Shown here: in pieces, positions 9,701 to 19,400 of the stretch
Layout: every line of letters begins with the position of its first letter
Position numbering within the stretch: position 1 is the stretch's first letter
Source: Verrucomicrobiales bacterium
GTDB taxonomy: Bacteria > Verrucomicrobiota > Verrucomicrobiia > Limisphaerales > Palsa-1400
Length of the DNA: 64,000 nucleotides
Direction: 5' to 3'
NCBI GenBank assembly: GCA_003138485.1
Contig: PLGF01000083.1
Span: forward strand, 33,163 to 97,162
Notes under the pieces: generated by a model
Database searches by the model: none
What the model was told of the DNA's origin: nothing
What the model saw: only the letters and a program-made list of their open reading frames with translations
Program-made: the position numbers and the translations under genes

Positions 9701-12700
9701 CTGCAGTTCCACCGTTTCCTGGGGATTCACCGACCCATTCCCATTGGCCGGCAACACCAACGAACTGCCCGCCGGCACTATGGTGACAGTCGGCGGCTCC
9801 ACCAATGTGTGGAGAGTGAAGATGCTATTGTTGGTCACAGCATTCCCCGGCTGGCCAAAGGCCGACAAACTCGACGAGAGCAAATTCGATTGCACGCCCG
9901 GGAGAAGCTTCGGGGCCTTCAGCACGTTGGTAATGACCCCGCCGACGCCGACAGGCAAAGACCCGACGGTCCAGACGATCACACCGTTGGTCACAATCGC
10001 GCCGGCCCGGCTGCTGGAAACAAAGGCCGCCCCGGACGGAATCGTCTGGCTGAATACAACGCCGGTGGCGGCGCTCGGCCCATTGTTGACCACTGTCGCC
10101 ACACAGGCGAAATTGCTGCCCGACAACACCGTGGCCGGGATCGACACGGCCGATACGGCCAAGTCCGCCGACGGGCCGACCGTGACGGTAACGGAAGCGG
10201 AAGCGTTAATGGCGTCCGGATTCGTCTCCAACGGACTGAGCGTGGCCAGTGTGCTGGCGGTCAAGGAGCCCGTCATGGACGGGCTGACCACCACCGTGAC
10301 AACGGCGTGGGCGCCGGGGGCAAGCGTCCCAATTTGAACCGTCGCCGCGCCGGGGCCGATCGTCCCCTGGGTGGTGGTGGCGGAAATGAAATTGACCTCT
10401 GGCGGCAGGCTGTTGATCAAGGCCACTTGTTGCGCCGTGGACGGCCCGTTGTTGGTCACCGAAATGGTGTAAGTCAGCGGCGCTCCTTCCAGGACAAATC
10501 CCGGGTACGCCGTCATGGTCACCGCCAAGTCCGCCAGGGGCATCGTCACCAGCGCAGTAGCGGAAGCAGAATTGTTATTGGGATTTGGGTCGGGCTGGGG
10601 CGATCCGACAGTCGCCACGCTCGTAATCAAGCCCGAAGAGTAGGGAACGGTAATGACGGAAACCGTCGCCGTGCCATAGACGGGGAGGTTGGTGAGAGTC
10701 AAGTCGAGGTTGGATGCGATCTGCGTGACGCCGGCCTGATAATTGCTGATGCTCTGAAACACCACTCCGGCAGGCAGGGTTTGGGAAATGACGATGTCGC
10801 TAGCGGCGCTCGGTCCGGCATTGGACACCGTCAGGTTATAGATCAAGTTGCTTCCCACCACAACGGAGGGCGGGTTGGCGGACATCGTCAGGGAAAGGTC
10901 CGCGCCGGGACACTGGCCCCCGCCATTCGCGCAGACATTCGGGGTAATGTTGAGACTCCAACACTGGAGAGCCGCGATGTCTTGCGCCAACTCGAAGGCA
11001 TTAAACACATGCAACATCCATACGCCGTTGAGATTGGTCCCATTCAAAAGGTTGAACGTGGAGAGCGGCTCCTGTGGCGAATAGGACCCAATGTAAGGCG
11101 GCGTTCCATTGATGATCGAGGTCCCCGCGGCATCGTCAAAAGTAGTCTCAGATCCCAACACGCAACCGGCCCCAAAATTCTGCCCCAGGCCGCCGTAGTC
11201 CTCCGACAGGAGAGTAACGGTCGCGCCGCCGGGGCTGATCAGTTCGATGCCAAAGGCATAGTCATAAACCGTGGTGGCGTAAAGGGATACCGTCAACGAG
11301 GAAACCGATCCCAGACCCGAGACAACGACCGGCGAATAGACGCCGAGAGGGCTGGTGGCGGGTATGTTGTAGGGCGTCGGGTTGGCGAACGAAACGGGCA
11401 GCCCGACTGTCCCCGAAGGCAGCTGGATTAGATTGGTTTCAATCGCCTGGTCACATTTTACCACCAACATCAAATTGACCGGTGTTCCGCAGACAAATTC
11501 CGGTTCCGTGCTGACGATAAACGCCGACGGGTTCGCCGCCGCGCCGTTCGGCGGGATGTTCGGGAAATGCGAGGTGCCCTGAGCCACGATGACGCCGGGC
11601 GTCAGGGAAGAAAGCAGACCCAGCACAGTTGTGGCGGCGGCCCTCCCTTGGTTGGTCAGCACAACAGTCAAACTGCTGCATTCGTCAGAAACAATGATGC
11701 CAGTGCCGTTGCCGCCGCTGATGAAATTGGTCTCGATGGTCAAAACGGGCGTCAAGAGGGGCGGGGCCAGCGCATTGATCAAGTTGCTCCCGGTCGGTGT
11801 GCCCCATCCCGTGCAAAGGTCGTAGCCGGGCACCGCATAGAACAGGTTCGTACTCACTAAATTGGTGTTGTTCCCGGTGGTGATGTCGTGAAAAGTGCTC
11901 CCATACAACGGCCCTTTTCCGATCCCATAAACAAGAGGGTTGAGGAAGCCCAATGGCGGCTTGCCGCTGATGAAAGATTGCTCATTGACCAGCGCCATAA
12001 ACGCCGCCCAAAGCGGCGTCGCCGCGCTCGTCCCACCTACAGGCTCCTGAGTGCCGTTGTCCGCCACGATAAAAATATTATCCGCCGTCAACGCCACGTC
12101 CGGCAAATTGCGAAACGTTGTCGATCCCATGTTCGAGGTCATGCTGATGCCCATTTGCCAAGGCGGGATTGCGTAGTTTGTACTGATTCCGCCGCTGCCG
12201 GCATCTGTGCCGGTGCCCTGGGTGAACCAGCTCCACACCGTCTCCGATTGCCAGGGGCCGCCCGGCCCGGTCGTGTACAACGTTGTGCCTCCGACTACCG
12301 TGATGTTGGTATCGTCTGCAGGCGTCGGCACTTCTCCCGGAGGATACGCCCCGCTATCGCCCGATGCGTTGAAGAAGGTCTGCCCCTGCGCCTGCATTTG
12401 CAGGAAGATTTGATCCGAAACCGAATCAATCGGATATGTCCATGACGCGCTGATCTGATGGGCCAGTTTGTCGGTGGCGATCTGCTCCAGAATGTCGTCG
12501 GTGGTGAAGCTGTTGGTGGATGCTTCATAGATGAGAATCTGGCTCAAACCAGGCGCCATGGCAACGCACATTTCGATGTCTAAAGCCACCTCCGTATTGG
12601 CGGAGCCTGGCGGAGCGTTGAACCCATTGACCGGCACGTTGGTCAGGTTCACCGGGGATAGTCCGGCAATTTGTTCATATTCGGCAATGTCGGCGGGATA

Positions 12701-13423
12701 GTAGGTGTCGAATTCAAAAAGCGCGACTTTTTGCCCGGAGCCGTCCAGCGTCACCCCGGGAACGTAAGCTGCCCTGAAATCGCTCCCCAAATAGGTTCCG
12801 TTCTGTCCAGAACCCAGCGCCGGCCGATTGGTGGCAAGCTGGCTGAAGGGTATCCTTTTGTAGTTCGGATGCGGCAGGGCATAATTGTCCAGCCCGCTGA
12901 TGTGCTGGATCGCCACGCTCAAATCCAACGACGGCTCGCGGTCCGGCGCGAAAAACGACCGCGCCTCGCCTGGGTGTTTGTAAACCTGCATCTTCAGGTG
13001 CAGCAGTTCCTCCACCTCCGCCACCGTGGCGTCCACATCGACGATCATACCCCCGGTACGGGCGGTCACCGCGCAGTGGTTGGATCGGAAAAAGGCGGAA
13101 ACCGCCTGATAGTCGGCTTGGGCGGGACCGAACGCATCGGCGAACTGCGCGGGCGTCAGATAATGATGATAATTCGCGCTGGCCGGGTCGTATATCTGCT
13201 GGAGCAATTGGTGCAACCCCTCCGCGTTCCGCAATGGCAGGCCAATGGCAAGATGCAAACGATTGGATCCGTCCAGCCGGCTCACGGGCTGCAAACCCGC
13301 CACGACCGCGGGCGGCACATGGCCAGTCAGCACCGCCGCGCGGGAGGCCAGGGAGCAAATGACTGCGACCGCCCCGACCGCGGCTGTGGCCGCGAAGCGG
13401 AGGTGAACAAAAGGTCTTTTCAT
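6770..13423 (-). CDS. Giant secreted S53 (sedolisin/kumamolisin-type) peptidase with P-domains and DUF11 repeats
   Basis: This is a 2217-residue exported protein. A signal peptide covers about residues 1-30. An activation prodomain of Pro-kumamolisin type follows at about 35-190 (YHHYLTPAQFADAFGP). The S53 catalytic domain occupies about 205-560. Glu278 and Asp282 lie in NTEVALDIEM, the oxyanion Asp356 in ASGDSG, the nucleophile Ser466 in GGTSAATPLWAAF, and the calcium-site Asp513 in FHDITTGNN, so the active site looks complete. Downstream are three proprotein-convertase-like P-domains (near 680-810, 1340-1490 and 1900-2040, each with DV..LL.SP and W.L.V.D phrases), separated by DUF11-type adhesion or stalk repeats with LTNVVTASAAG-like motifs. 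It lies 13 bases after the next giant gene. Typical sedolisins are far shorter, so this is a surface-exposed fusion. It probably degrades or processes extracellular protein at acidic pH; the substrate is unknown. Confidence 0.9.
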   Translation of the reverse strand: MKRPFVHLRFAATAAVGAVAVICSLASRAAVLTGHVPPAVVAGLQPVSRLDGSNRLHLAIGLPLRNAEGLHQLLQQIYDPASANYHHYLTPAQFADAFGPAQADYQAVSAFFRSNHCAVTARTGGMIVDVDATVAEVEELLHLKMQVYKHPGEARSFFAPDREPSLDLSVAIQHISGLDNYALPHPNYKRIPFSQLATNRPALGSGQNGTYLGSDFRAAYVPGVTLDGSGQKVALFEFDTYYPADIAEYEQIAGLSPVNLTNVPVNGFNAPPGSANTEVALDIEMCVAMAPGLSQILIYEASTNSFTTDDILEQIATDKLAHQISASWTYPIDSVSDQIFLQMQAQGQTFFNASGDSGAYPPGEVPTPADDTNITVVGGTTLYTTGPGGPWQSETVWSWFTQGTGTDAGSGGISTNYAIPPWQMGISMTSNMGSTTFRNLPDVALTADNIFIVADNGTQEPVGGTSAATPLWAAFMALVNEQSFISGKPPLGFLNPLVYGIGKGPLYGSTFHDITTGNNTNLVSTNLFYAVPGYDLCTGWGTPTGSNLINALAPPLLTPVLTIETNFISGGNGTGIIVSDECSSLTVVLTNQGRAAATTVLGLLSSLTPGVIVAQGTSHFPNIPPNGAAANPSAFIVSTEPEFVCGTPVNLMLVVKCDQAIETNLIQLPSGTVGLPVSFANPTPYNIPATSPLGVYSPVVVSGLGSVSSLTVSLYATTVYDYAFGIELISPGGATVTLLSEDYGGLGQNFGAGCVLGSETTFDDAAGTSIINGTPPYIGSYSPQEPLSTFNLLNGTNLNGVWMLHVFNAFELAQDIAALQCWSLNITPNVCANGGGQCPGADLSLTMSANPPSVVVGSNLIYNLTVSNAGPSAASDIVISQTLPAGVVFQSISNYQAGVTQIASNLDLTLTNLPVYGTATVSVITVPYSSGLITSVATVGSPQPDPNPNNNSASATALVTMPLADLAVTMTAYPGFVLEGAPLTYTISVTNNGPSTAQQVALINSLPPEVNFISATTTQGTIGPGAATVQIGTLAPGAHAVVTVVVSPSMTGSLTASTLATLSPLETNPDAINASASVTVTVGPSADLAVSAVSIPATVLSGSNFACVATVVNNGPSAATGVVFSQTIPSGAAFVSSSRAGAIVTNGVIVWTVGSLPVGVGGVITNVLKAPKLLPGVQSNLLSSSLSAFGQPGNAVTNNSIFTLHTLVEPPTVTIVPAGSSLVLPANGNGSVNPQETVELQFFLQNIGTVGASDLVATLQASGGVTSPSGPQNYGALAPGGAAVGRLFSFTANSTNGGTVVATLQLQDGAANLGSVTFPFVMPLVATFWNTNEIAIPNSSYILESGPANPYPSTILVSNVTGTISEVGVTISNMAHTYPNDVGMMLIGPSGEASTLMMSAAAGSAMFGVTFTLDPTASAPLPASGDILPGAYLPEEYQPVFLFTNAPVTAAAANLAVFDGLAPNGTWSLYVYDGVNGDDGYIANGWSLTITTSTPISPVSDLVAGIVALTNQVTTGNQVTFVLSVTNNSATSAVTAYLTNVLSSGLTFASSSYASGDYVQNGQTTVYTLGSLAPGAGLTITNVVTASAAGPQTNTIYAGSALPPGNGGNNVASAVINDILPYAHLGAFISVAANPVVVNNNLIYTLIVTNYGPSNAVGVVGNFSLGGLNLVSEPSNATSNNNIVTVTFGTVDAGYIASVAITTAPPAVLTLTNVWSVSANNFDPNPAYHTVSNIVTVIYPVPLITNGAATLPQNLANPNGTVNSGEPVTVGLTLINIGSGPTSNLVATLQAGGGIVPGALSQQTYGVIQPNGGSATANFSFTVTNVSGAATATLRLTQGTNVLGTVSFVFPLPVTTNYFSSSAITIPEIGRGNPYPSQILVSGLTGYVVGNVTATLHGFAHSYPHDVSVLLASPAGQELLLMSHVGGPYSVSNLTLTFDGSATQALSEAQLVSGTNLPSVVSAFTAFPGVPAPSTETNLAFFDGTDPNGYWSLYVYDDTEGNDGVISGGWSLGLTAVATVNPAARLEAGMVHAPDPVYVGNYLNYQIAITNLGPGNASNVILVDALPASLAFSSAAVSQGTVSNSGNTVTCNIGTMIPGAIVTAGIRVVAAGMGLVANTASVTTSSTDLYLADSTVSNTGIVAGPVISFLTAADTAAGLQLSLRGQPDQSYGVEVSTNLSTWTLVSSNTADSSGTFIYTDPQTNAPERFYRVLQLAQ

Positions 13424-13436
13424 GGTGAGTGTCGAA

Positions 13437-16400
13437 TCACGGCAGTGGCGCCTTCAGCCGGTAGAAGTAGTGAGAGCCGTTGGTCCCCACCAACGGATAA
13501 TTATACTGCCCGTTCACCACCGGTGGCGCCGGGTTGGTGATGGAAATCCAAGTGCCTTGCGGCGGCAGGTTGCTGGCCCCTTGCAACACATAGTTGGTCG
13601 GCCAGACCAGCCAATTCGACGCCCCTGCCGTGTTGATGGTAATCGAGACCGCATCCACCTCGACCTTCGCGGCGGCAAAATTGTTGAGCTTGAACGGATC
13701 AAACACCGCCGAACTGACCGAGGCGCTGTTCAACCAAATACCCGCGACCGAAGGCGCGGCCACAATTTGCAACGCCGGCGCCGTCCCGCCACTGGCTGCC
13801 GGGTTCAGTGTGCCCACGGCCCAAGTAATCGTGCCGTTGTTGTTGGTAACGCCGGCAGACGGATAATTTGTCACATACAAAAACCCCGGCGGCAGCACGT
13901 CCGTGACCGTGACGGACGCAGCCTGCGACGGCCCCCCGTTGGTCACAGTAATGACATAGGTCACATCGCCGCCAAGGGTGACGAGACTGGGGCTTGCGGT
14001 CATGGTCAATCCCAAGTCCGCGCTGGGCGGGCCGATCACACTGATGTTGGTGGCGACATTGTTGGTGTTGGGATCCTGCTGATCGGCCAGCGCCGTGACA
14101 ACATTGGTGATGTAGCCCAGGTTGGTCGGCATGAAATAACTGGTAAAGGCCGCCCCGGCGTTGACGGCCAGCGTTGGCAGCGTAAAGCTAATCACTCCAT
14201 TGGCGACGACTCCGCAATTGCAACCGTTGCTCACATAGGCCACTCCAGGCGGGATCGGTTCGGTGATGACGACATCCGTCGCCGGGGCGGGGCCATAATT
14301 GGTCACCGTGATCGTGCCGGCGAATTGATTGCTGAGAGTGAGGTCGGACGTTGTCAACACCGAGACCCACAGGTCAGAGTCCGCCTCGACTGGGATGCCG
14401 GTGCTGAGATTGAGAATCCAACCGTTGCTAATCTCCCCGGAATTGAACGGCACCGTGTCCACGACCCACAGCAGCCATTGGCCGTTGGCCGGCGTGGCGA
14501 AAAAGGTGTTCAGGTTGGGACTATAGGGCGCCAAGGGCGCCTCCGCAATTCCCTCCACGGGTCCGGGCAATTGCGCCATGATGTTTCCGGGGTTGGCCGT
14601 TGGACCGTAGGTTCCACTGCCAATGCGTCCGTTCACCGGCACCAGAGTATTGCTCGCCGCTTCACTGAAGGTCAGCGTGATGTTTGTCACGCTGTAGCCG
14701 CTGCCGCATTTGGACATCAGAACCGAACTCTGACTGCCAGGCCCCTCAAGCAATATATCCACGTCGCTCGGGTAGCTGTGCGTAAAGTTGCTGATGGTCA
14801 CCGTCACGCCGTCCAAAATGCCGGGCGGAACGCCGGTGGCGGCGATGACGGAAGGATAGCCGTAGTCCGGCGGGAACGCGTTGGTGGCGCGGCCAATCTC
14901 CGGTATGATTATCGACTCCAAATTTGTGAAGGTGGTGGTAACGTCGCCCAAGGTGAAGCCAAACGCCACCATGCCCAAATTGGCCGTGCCGTCCTGCAAG
15001 GCCAGGACCGCCGCAACATTCTGCCCGTTGGTCCCGATGGCGGTAAACTTGAAGGACCGCGCCGCCGTGGGACCGTTTAACGCCAGCGCGCCATAGGAGT
15101 TGGAGAGCGGGGACACGTTGCTGATGCCGTTGGTTGCCAGCAACGTGGCCACCAGGTTGGTCGTGCCGTTGCCGGCAATATCCCTGAGGCCGAATGCGAT
15201 TGTCACCGTGTCATTGGGGTAGATCACCCGGGTATTGGGCCGAATGGTTCCGCCCTGGAAGGCCGTGCCCGAAGCCACAATATACGCACCGTTGCACTCT
15301 TGAATGGTCAGCAGGGCCGTGCTGGGATTGAGCACCTGCGCCCCAATCGGATCGGACAACGCCAGTTCCACCGTGTGGTTGGGGCCTATGACGTGATTGT
15401 TGATGACCGGCACGTTGAAGGTCTGGACCGTTTGGCCCGGCGTGAAGGTCAGCGTCCCGTTGGTGGCGAAATAATTGGTGCCCGCGAGTCCAGAGCCGTC
15501 GTGCGTTGCGTAGTTGACGCTCACCGTGTTGTTGGTCTGGCCCGTCCGCACCACAGGAATCGCCGCGCCCTCGCTGCATTCGCTGACCGTGAAACTGGAG
15601 GCGCCAAAGCTCAGGCCCGTGTACGTGTTGGTGATCGTCACCACCGTGTTGGAGGGCGACAGCAGAGAGGAATTGGCCGACGGGGCGAACAATGCGATGT
15701 TAAAGGTCTTGCTGTTCTCGACCAGATTCGGATTGAGGATCGGCACCACGAAAGAGCTGCTCGGCTGGCCGTCCAGAAAATTGAGCACGCCGCCGGTCGC
15801 GGCATAATCCACTCCATTGATCGCCGTGCCGTCGCTGGTGGCAAACTGCACGGACACCGGGCCGGTGCTTGGATTCACCCGGTTGACGGTGATGACGATG
15901 TTGCTGCCATTCTCGCCGACAAAGTAAGCGTTGGTGGCGAAGGCGAATCCGGTTACGTCGCAGATGATTCCCACCGTCGTGACGCCGGGAGAGCCAATTT
16001 GAATATTGGTGGCGGGAGTCGGCAGAAGGATCTTGGGATTCTCCAGCAACACCTGGAATATCTCCAGGCCGTTGACGGTCTTGCCCTGCAAAATGGTAAT
16101 CGGGACGCTTTGCAGCAATTGGCCCGGCCCGAAAGTCAGCGTGTTGGAGGTGTAAACGTAATCGACATTCGTTACCGCGTAGCCGTTGGTGTCGCTGGCA
16201 TTGGCTGGCGAGAAGGTGCTGTAATCGACCGACACAGTATCATTGGTGTCGCCATTGCGCTGAACCCAGAGGGTCACCGAACCGGCGCCCTCGTTGACGA
16301 AGTAAGTGGCGCTGCCAAAGCAGAAGTTGGGGATGTCGTTCAGGATGGTCAGCGTCTCCTGCGCGGCCCCGCCTATGGCCGCCCCGCCCGTGGGATTGGA

Positions 16401-19400
16401 GAGATTGAGCAGGACGGTCGTGTTGGGCCCGGCGCCGGCCAGTTGGTAAATCGGAATGCTAACGGTTTGGCTGTCCACGGTGTCGGCAAATTTAACCACG
16501 GTGCTGACGCTGCCATAGTTGACTCCGGCCGTCGCCGTGCCGTTGGTGGTGGAAAAAGTCACTTCGACGCTTCCGTGCGTGCCATTGGTCCGCACAATCG
16601 TGATGATCGCGTTGGTGTTCCCTTCCAGCACGGTGTAGGTGGTGGTCGAGAACATCAGCGTGCCGGGGGCGTTGATCACCGCGCCAATCGTCAGCACCGC
16701 GCTGCCGGGCGAGCCGACAATGGCGTTAGACACGCCGGTCATTTCCAAATCCACGGTCGTATCACTGAAGGTCGTCGGGGAATCCAGAATCGGCACCAGG
16801 AAGTAATTGGTGAGCACACCGGGGTAAAAGATCAGCGTGTTGGTAATTGGAGTATAGTTGACATTGGGCGTGGCCGTTCCGTTGGCGCCGGTATAGACGG
16901 TCACCGCCACGGTGTTGTTCGGATTCCCCTGGCGCACTATCGGGATGACGGCGCTGCCGCCGGGAGCGTCGGCCGATTGCCGATAACTGCTGCCCGAGAA
17001 GGCCAGCGCGGTGTTGACGTTGGTGATGATGAGTTCCGCCGCCGTCAGCGGTCCGATCGTCGCGTACGTGGAGTTGGTCAAGTTGAGGTTCACCATCACA
17101 TCGCCCGCGACTATCGGGTTGTTAATCAGCGGAATCGCCACCGTTTCGAAGGTCTCGCCCAGCGGGAAGAGGATGGTGTTGGTCGTTCCGATGTAATCCC
17201 GCCCGTTTATTCCCGTGCCATCGGAAGTGGAAAACACCGCGCTGACGACCGGCTGGGCCGCCGTGCCTTCGCCACCGATGCGCTGGATGGAAATGTACGC
17301 GTTGGTCGCATTCTCCAACACGCCATAAACCGCCTGGCCGAACTCGATCGAACCGTCGCCGGAAATCGCCCCGCCGTAAAGCCGCACGAAATTGTTCTCC
17401 GGCAATCCATCAAAGGTCGTGAAGCCTCCGCCCACGTTGATTTCATCGTTCTCCTGAATGACAATCGTATCGACATACCCGTTGGCGCCGTACCCGAAAT
17501 TGATCGTCGGGTCCACCGTGCCATCGGGATTGAGCCGTGTGATGCCATTGCGCGTCACGCCGCTGGCGCGGGCAAATTCGCCGCCCAACAAAATACGGTT
17601 CTGCGAATCCAGCGCGATGGCCAGAACCAAGTTGTCACACCCCGCTCCGACGTTGAAACTGGTGTCCACCGAGCCGTCCGTGTTCAACCGGGCGACACAA
17701 TTGTAATTGCTCCCGCTCACGTTCGTGAACGATCCCCCGATGAGGATCTGGCCGTCCGGCTGGATGAGGAGGGCGCGAACCGATCCGTTGATGTCCGAGG
17801 CAACGCCGTCGAAGGCTTGGAAACTGGAATCGAGGGATCCATCGACATTGAGCCGCACCAGATGGTGATGGGGTTGGTTGTTGAAGATGGTGAAATCGCC
17901 TCCCAGAAGAATCCGGTTGTTGGCATCAATGGCCACAGCACGGACCGCCGCGTTGCTGCCGCCGATTCCCGCCTGCGGATTGAAATTGGGATCCACGGCT
18001 CCCGTGGCTGTCAGCCGCCCCACGCCGGGAGCGGGGTAGCCATCATAATTCTCGAAACTGCCGCCAATGACATAGTAGGCCAGATTGGGCACGTTGGTCG
18101 TCGCCCCCGGCAGGAACTGCTGGGCCACCGCATAGACCGCGTTGTCCGCTCCGGCGCCGGGGTTGAAGGTGGTGTCCAGGGACCCGTCCGGGTTCAACCG
18201 CGCGATGCCCGCCCGGTTCACCTGATCGACTTGTGAGAAACCGCCCGCCAGCATGATGTTTCCGTTGGTTTGGCCTCCCGCCGGCACCTGGCTCAACACC
18301 TGGTTGACCAAGCCGTTGGCCCCCGCCTGATTGACCAGGAACGTGCTATCACGCGAAGCGTCCGTGTTCAGCCGCGCCACGTAATCAATGGGATATTGAT
18401 TGTAGAAAGTAAAGTTGCCTCCCGCCAGCAGGTCTCCGTCCGCCTGCAAGGCCAGCGAGAGAACGTAATTGTTGAATCCAATCCCGCTGGCCGTGGTCTG
18501 GTCCACCGAGCCGGCCGGGCTGAACACCAACTGATTGTCCAGTATCGTCAGCGTCGCCGTTCTGGGGAATTGATTCGATATGGCGGCGGGACTTCCGCCA
18601 AAGAGCACCAGATTCACGATGCGGTTGGTGACGACGGTTTCATTGGGCGTATAATAGATCGGCACGACGAAGCTCTGGCTCGACACGCCCGGTGCGAAGG
18701 TAAGCACCCCGCTGGCGGCCCCATAGTTGGTCCCAGCCAGCGCCGCCGCGAACGGGGGCTGCGCGTTGGTGCCGTTAAGAGTCGCAAAGTTCACCGAGGC
18801 CGACCCCACCGTCCCGCTGGTGCGCACAACAGTGATCAACGCCTGGCTGGCGTTTTGCATCACATTGAAGTTGGACACCGAGAAATTGAAGGTGCCGAAC
18901 GAATTAATCTCCTGGATGGTCACCGTCGCGTTGCTCGGATACGCGAGGATTTCATTGTTGCTCACGGTGCTGGTGACACCGAGGTTGGTCGCGCCGTAGA
19001 GGAACACTTTGAAGGTGGTGTTCCCATCCACCACATGGTCTTGCAACGTCGGGAAGGTCATGGTTTGCGGTGTCACGCTCCCGTCGGCAAAGGCGAGCAG
19101 ATTGGTGACGCCGGAATAGTTGACGCCATTGATGGCCGTGCCATTGGCCGCGGCGCAGTACACGTCCAACTGCCCTTTGGCCCCGCCCAGGCGGTTCACC
19201 GTCACCGTGGCCGGAGAGCCTTTGAGCGCGGTGTAGGAGGGCGAGCTGAATTCCAAATGACCGGGCTGGAAAAGCCCGTCGATTATCTGCACGGTTGTGC
19301 TCGAATACACCTGCGGCGGCACGTTGGTGTCCAATGCGGCGCCAGTGACATTGGTGATGAGTATCCCGAAATACTTCGTCGGCACCAGGGTCGATTTCCC

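Noticed and set aside
9644-11431. 595-codon plus-strand frame opposite the sedolisin giant
   Set aside because: It is dominated by Arg, Gly, Asp and His without any domain, and lies opposite repeat-rich real coding sequence.
15300-18236. 978-codon plus-strand frame opposite the delta-60/Calx-beta giant
   Set aside because: It has the same composition bias and no motif or start context. It is the mirror of Asn/Thr/Gly-rich repeats on the other strand.
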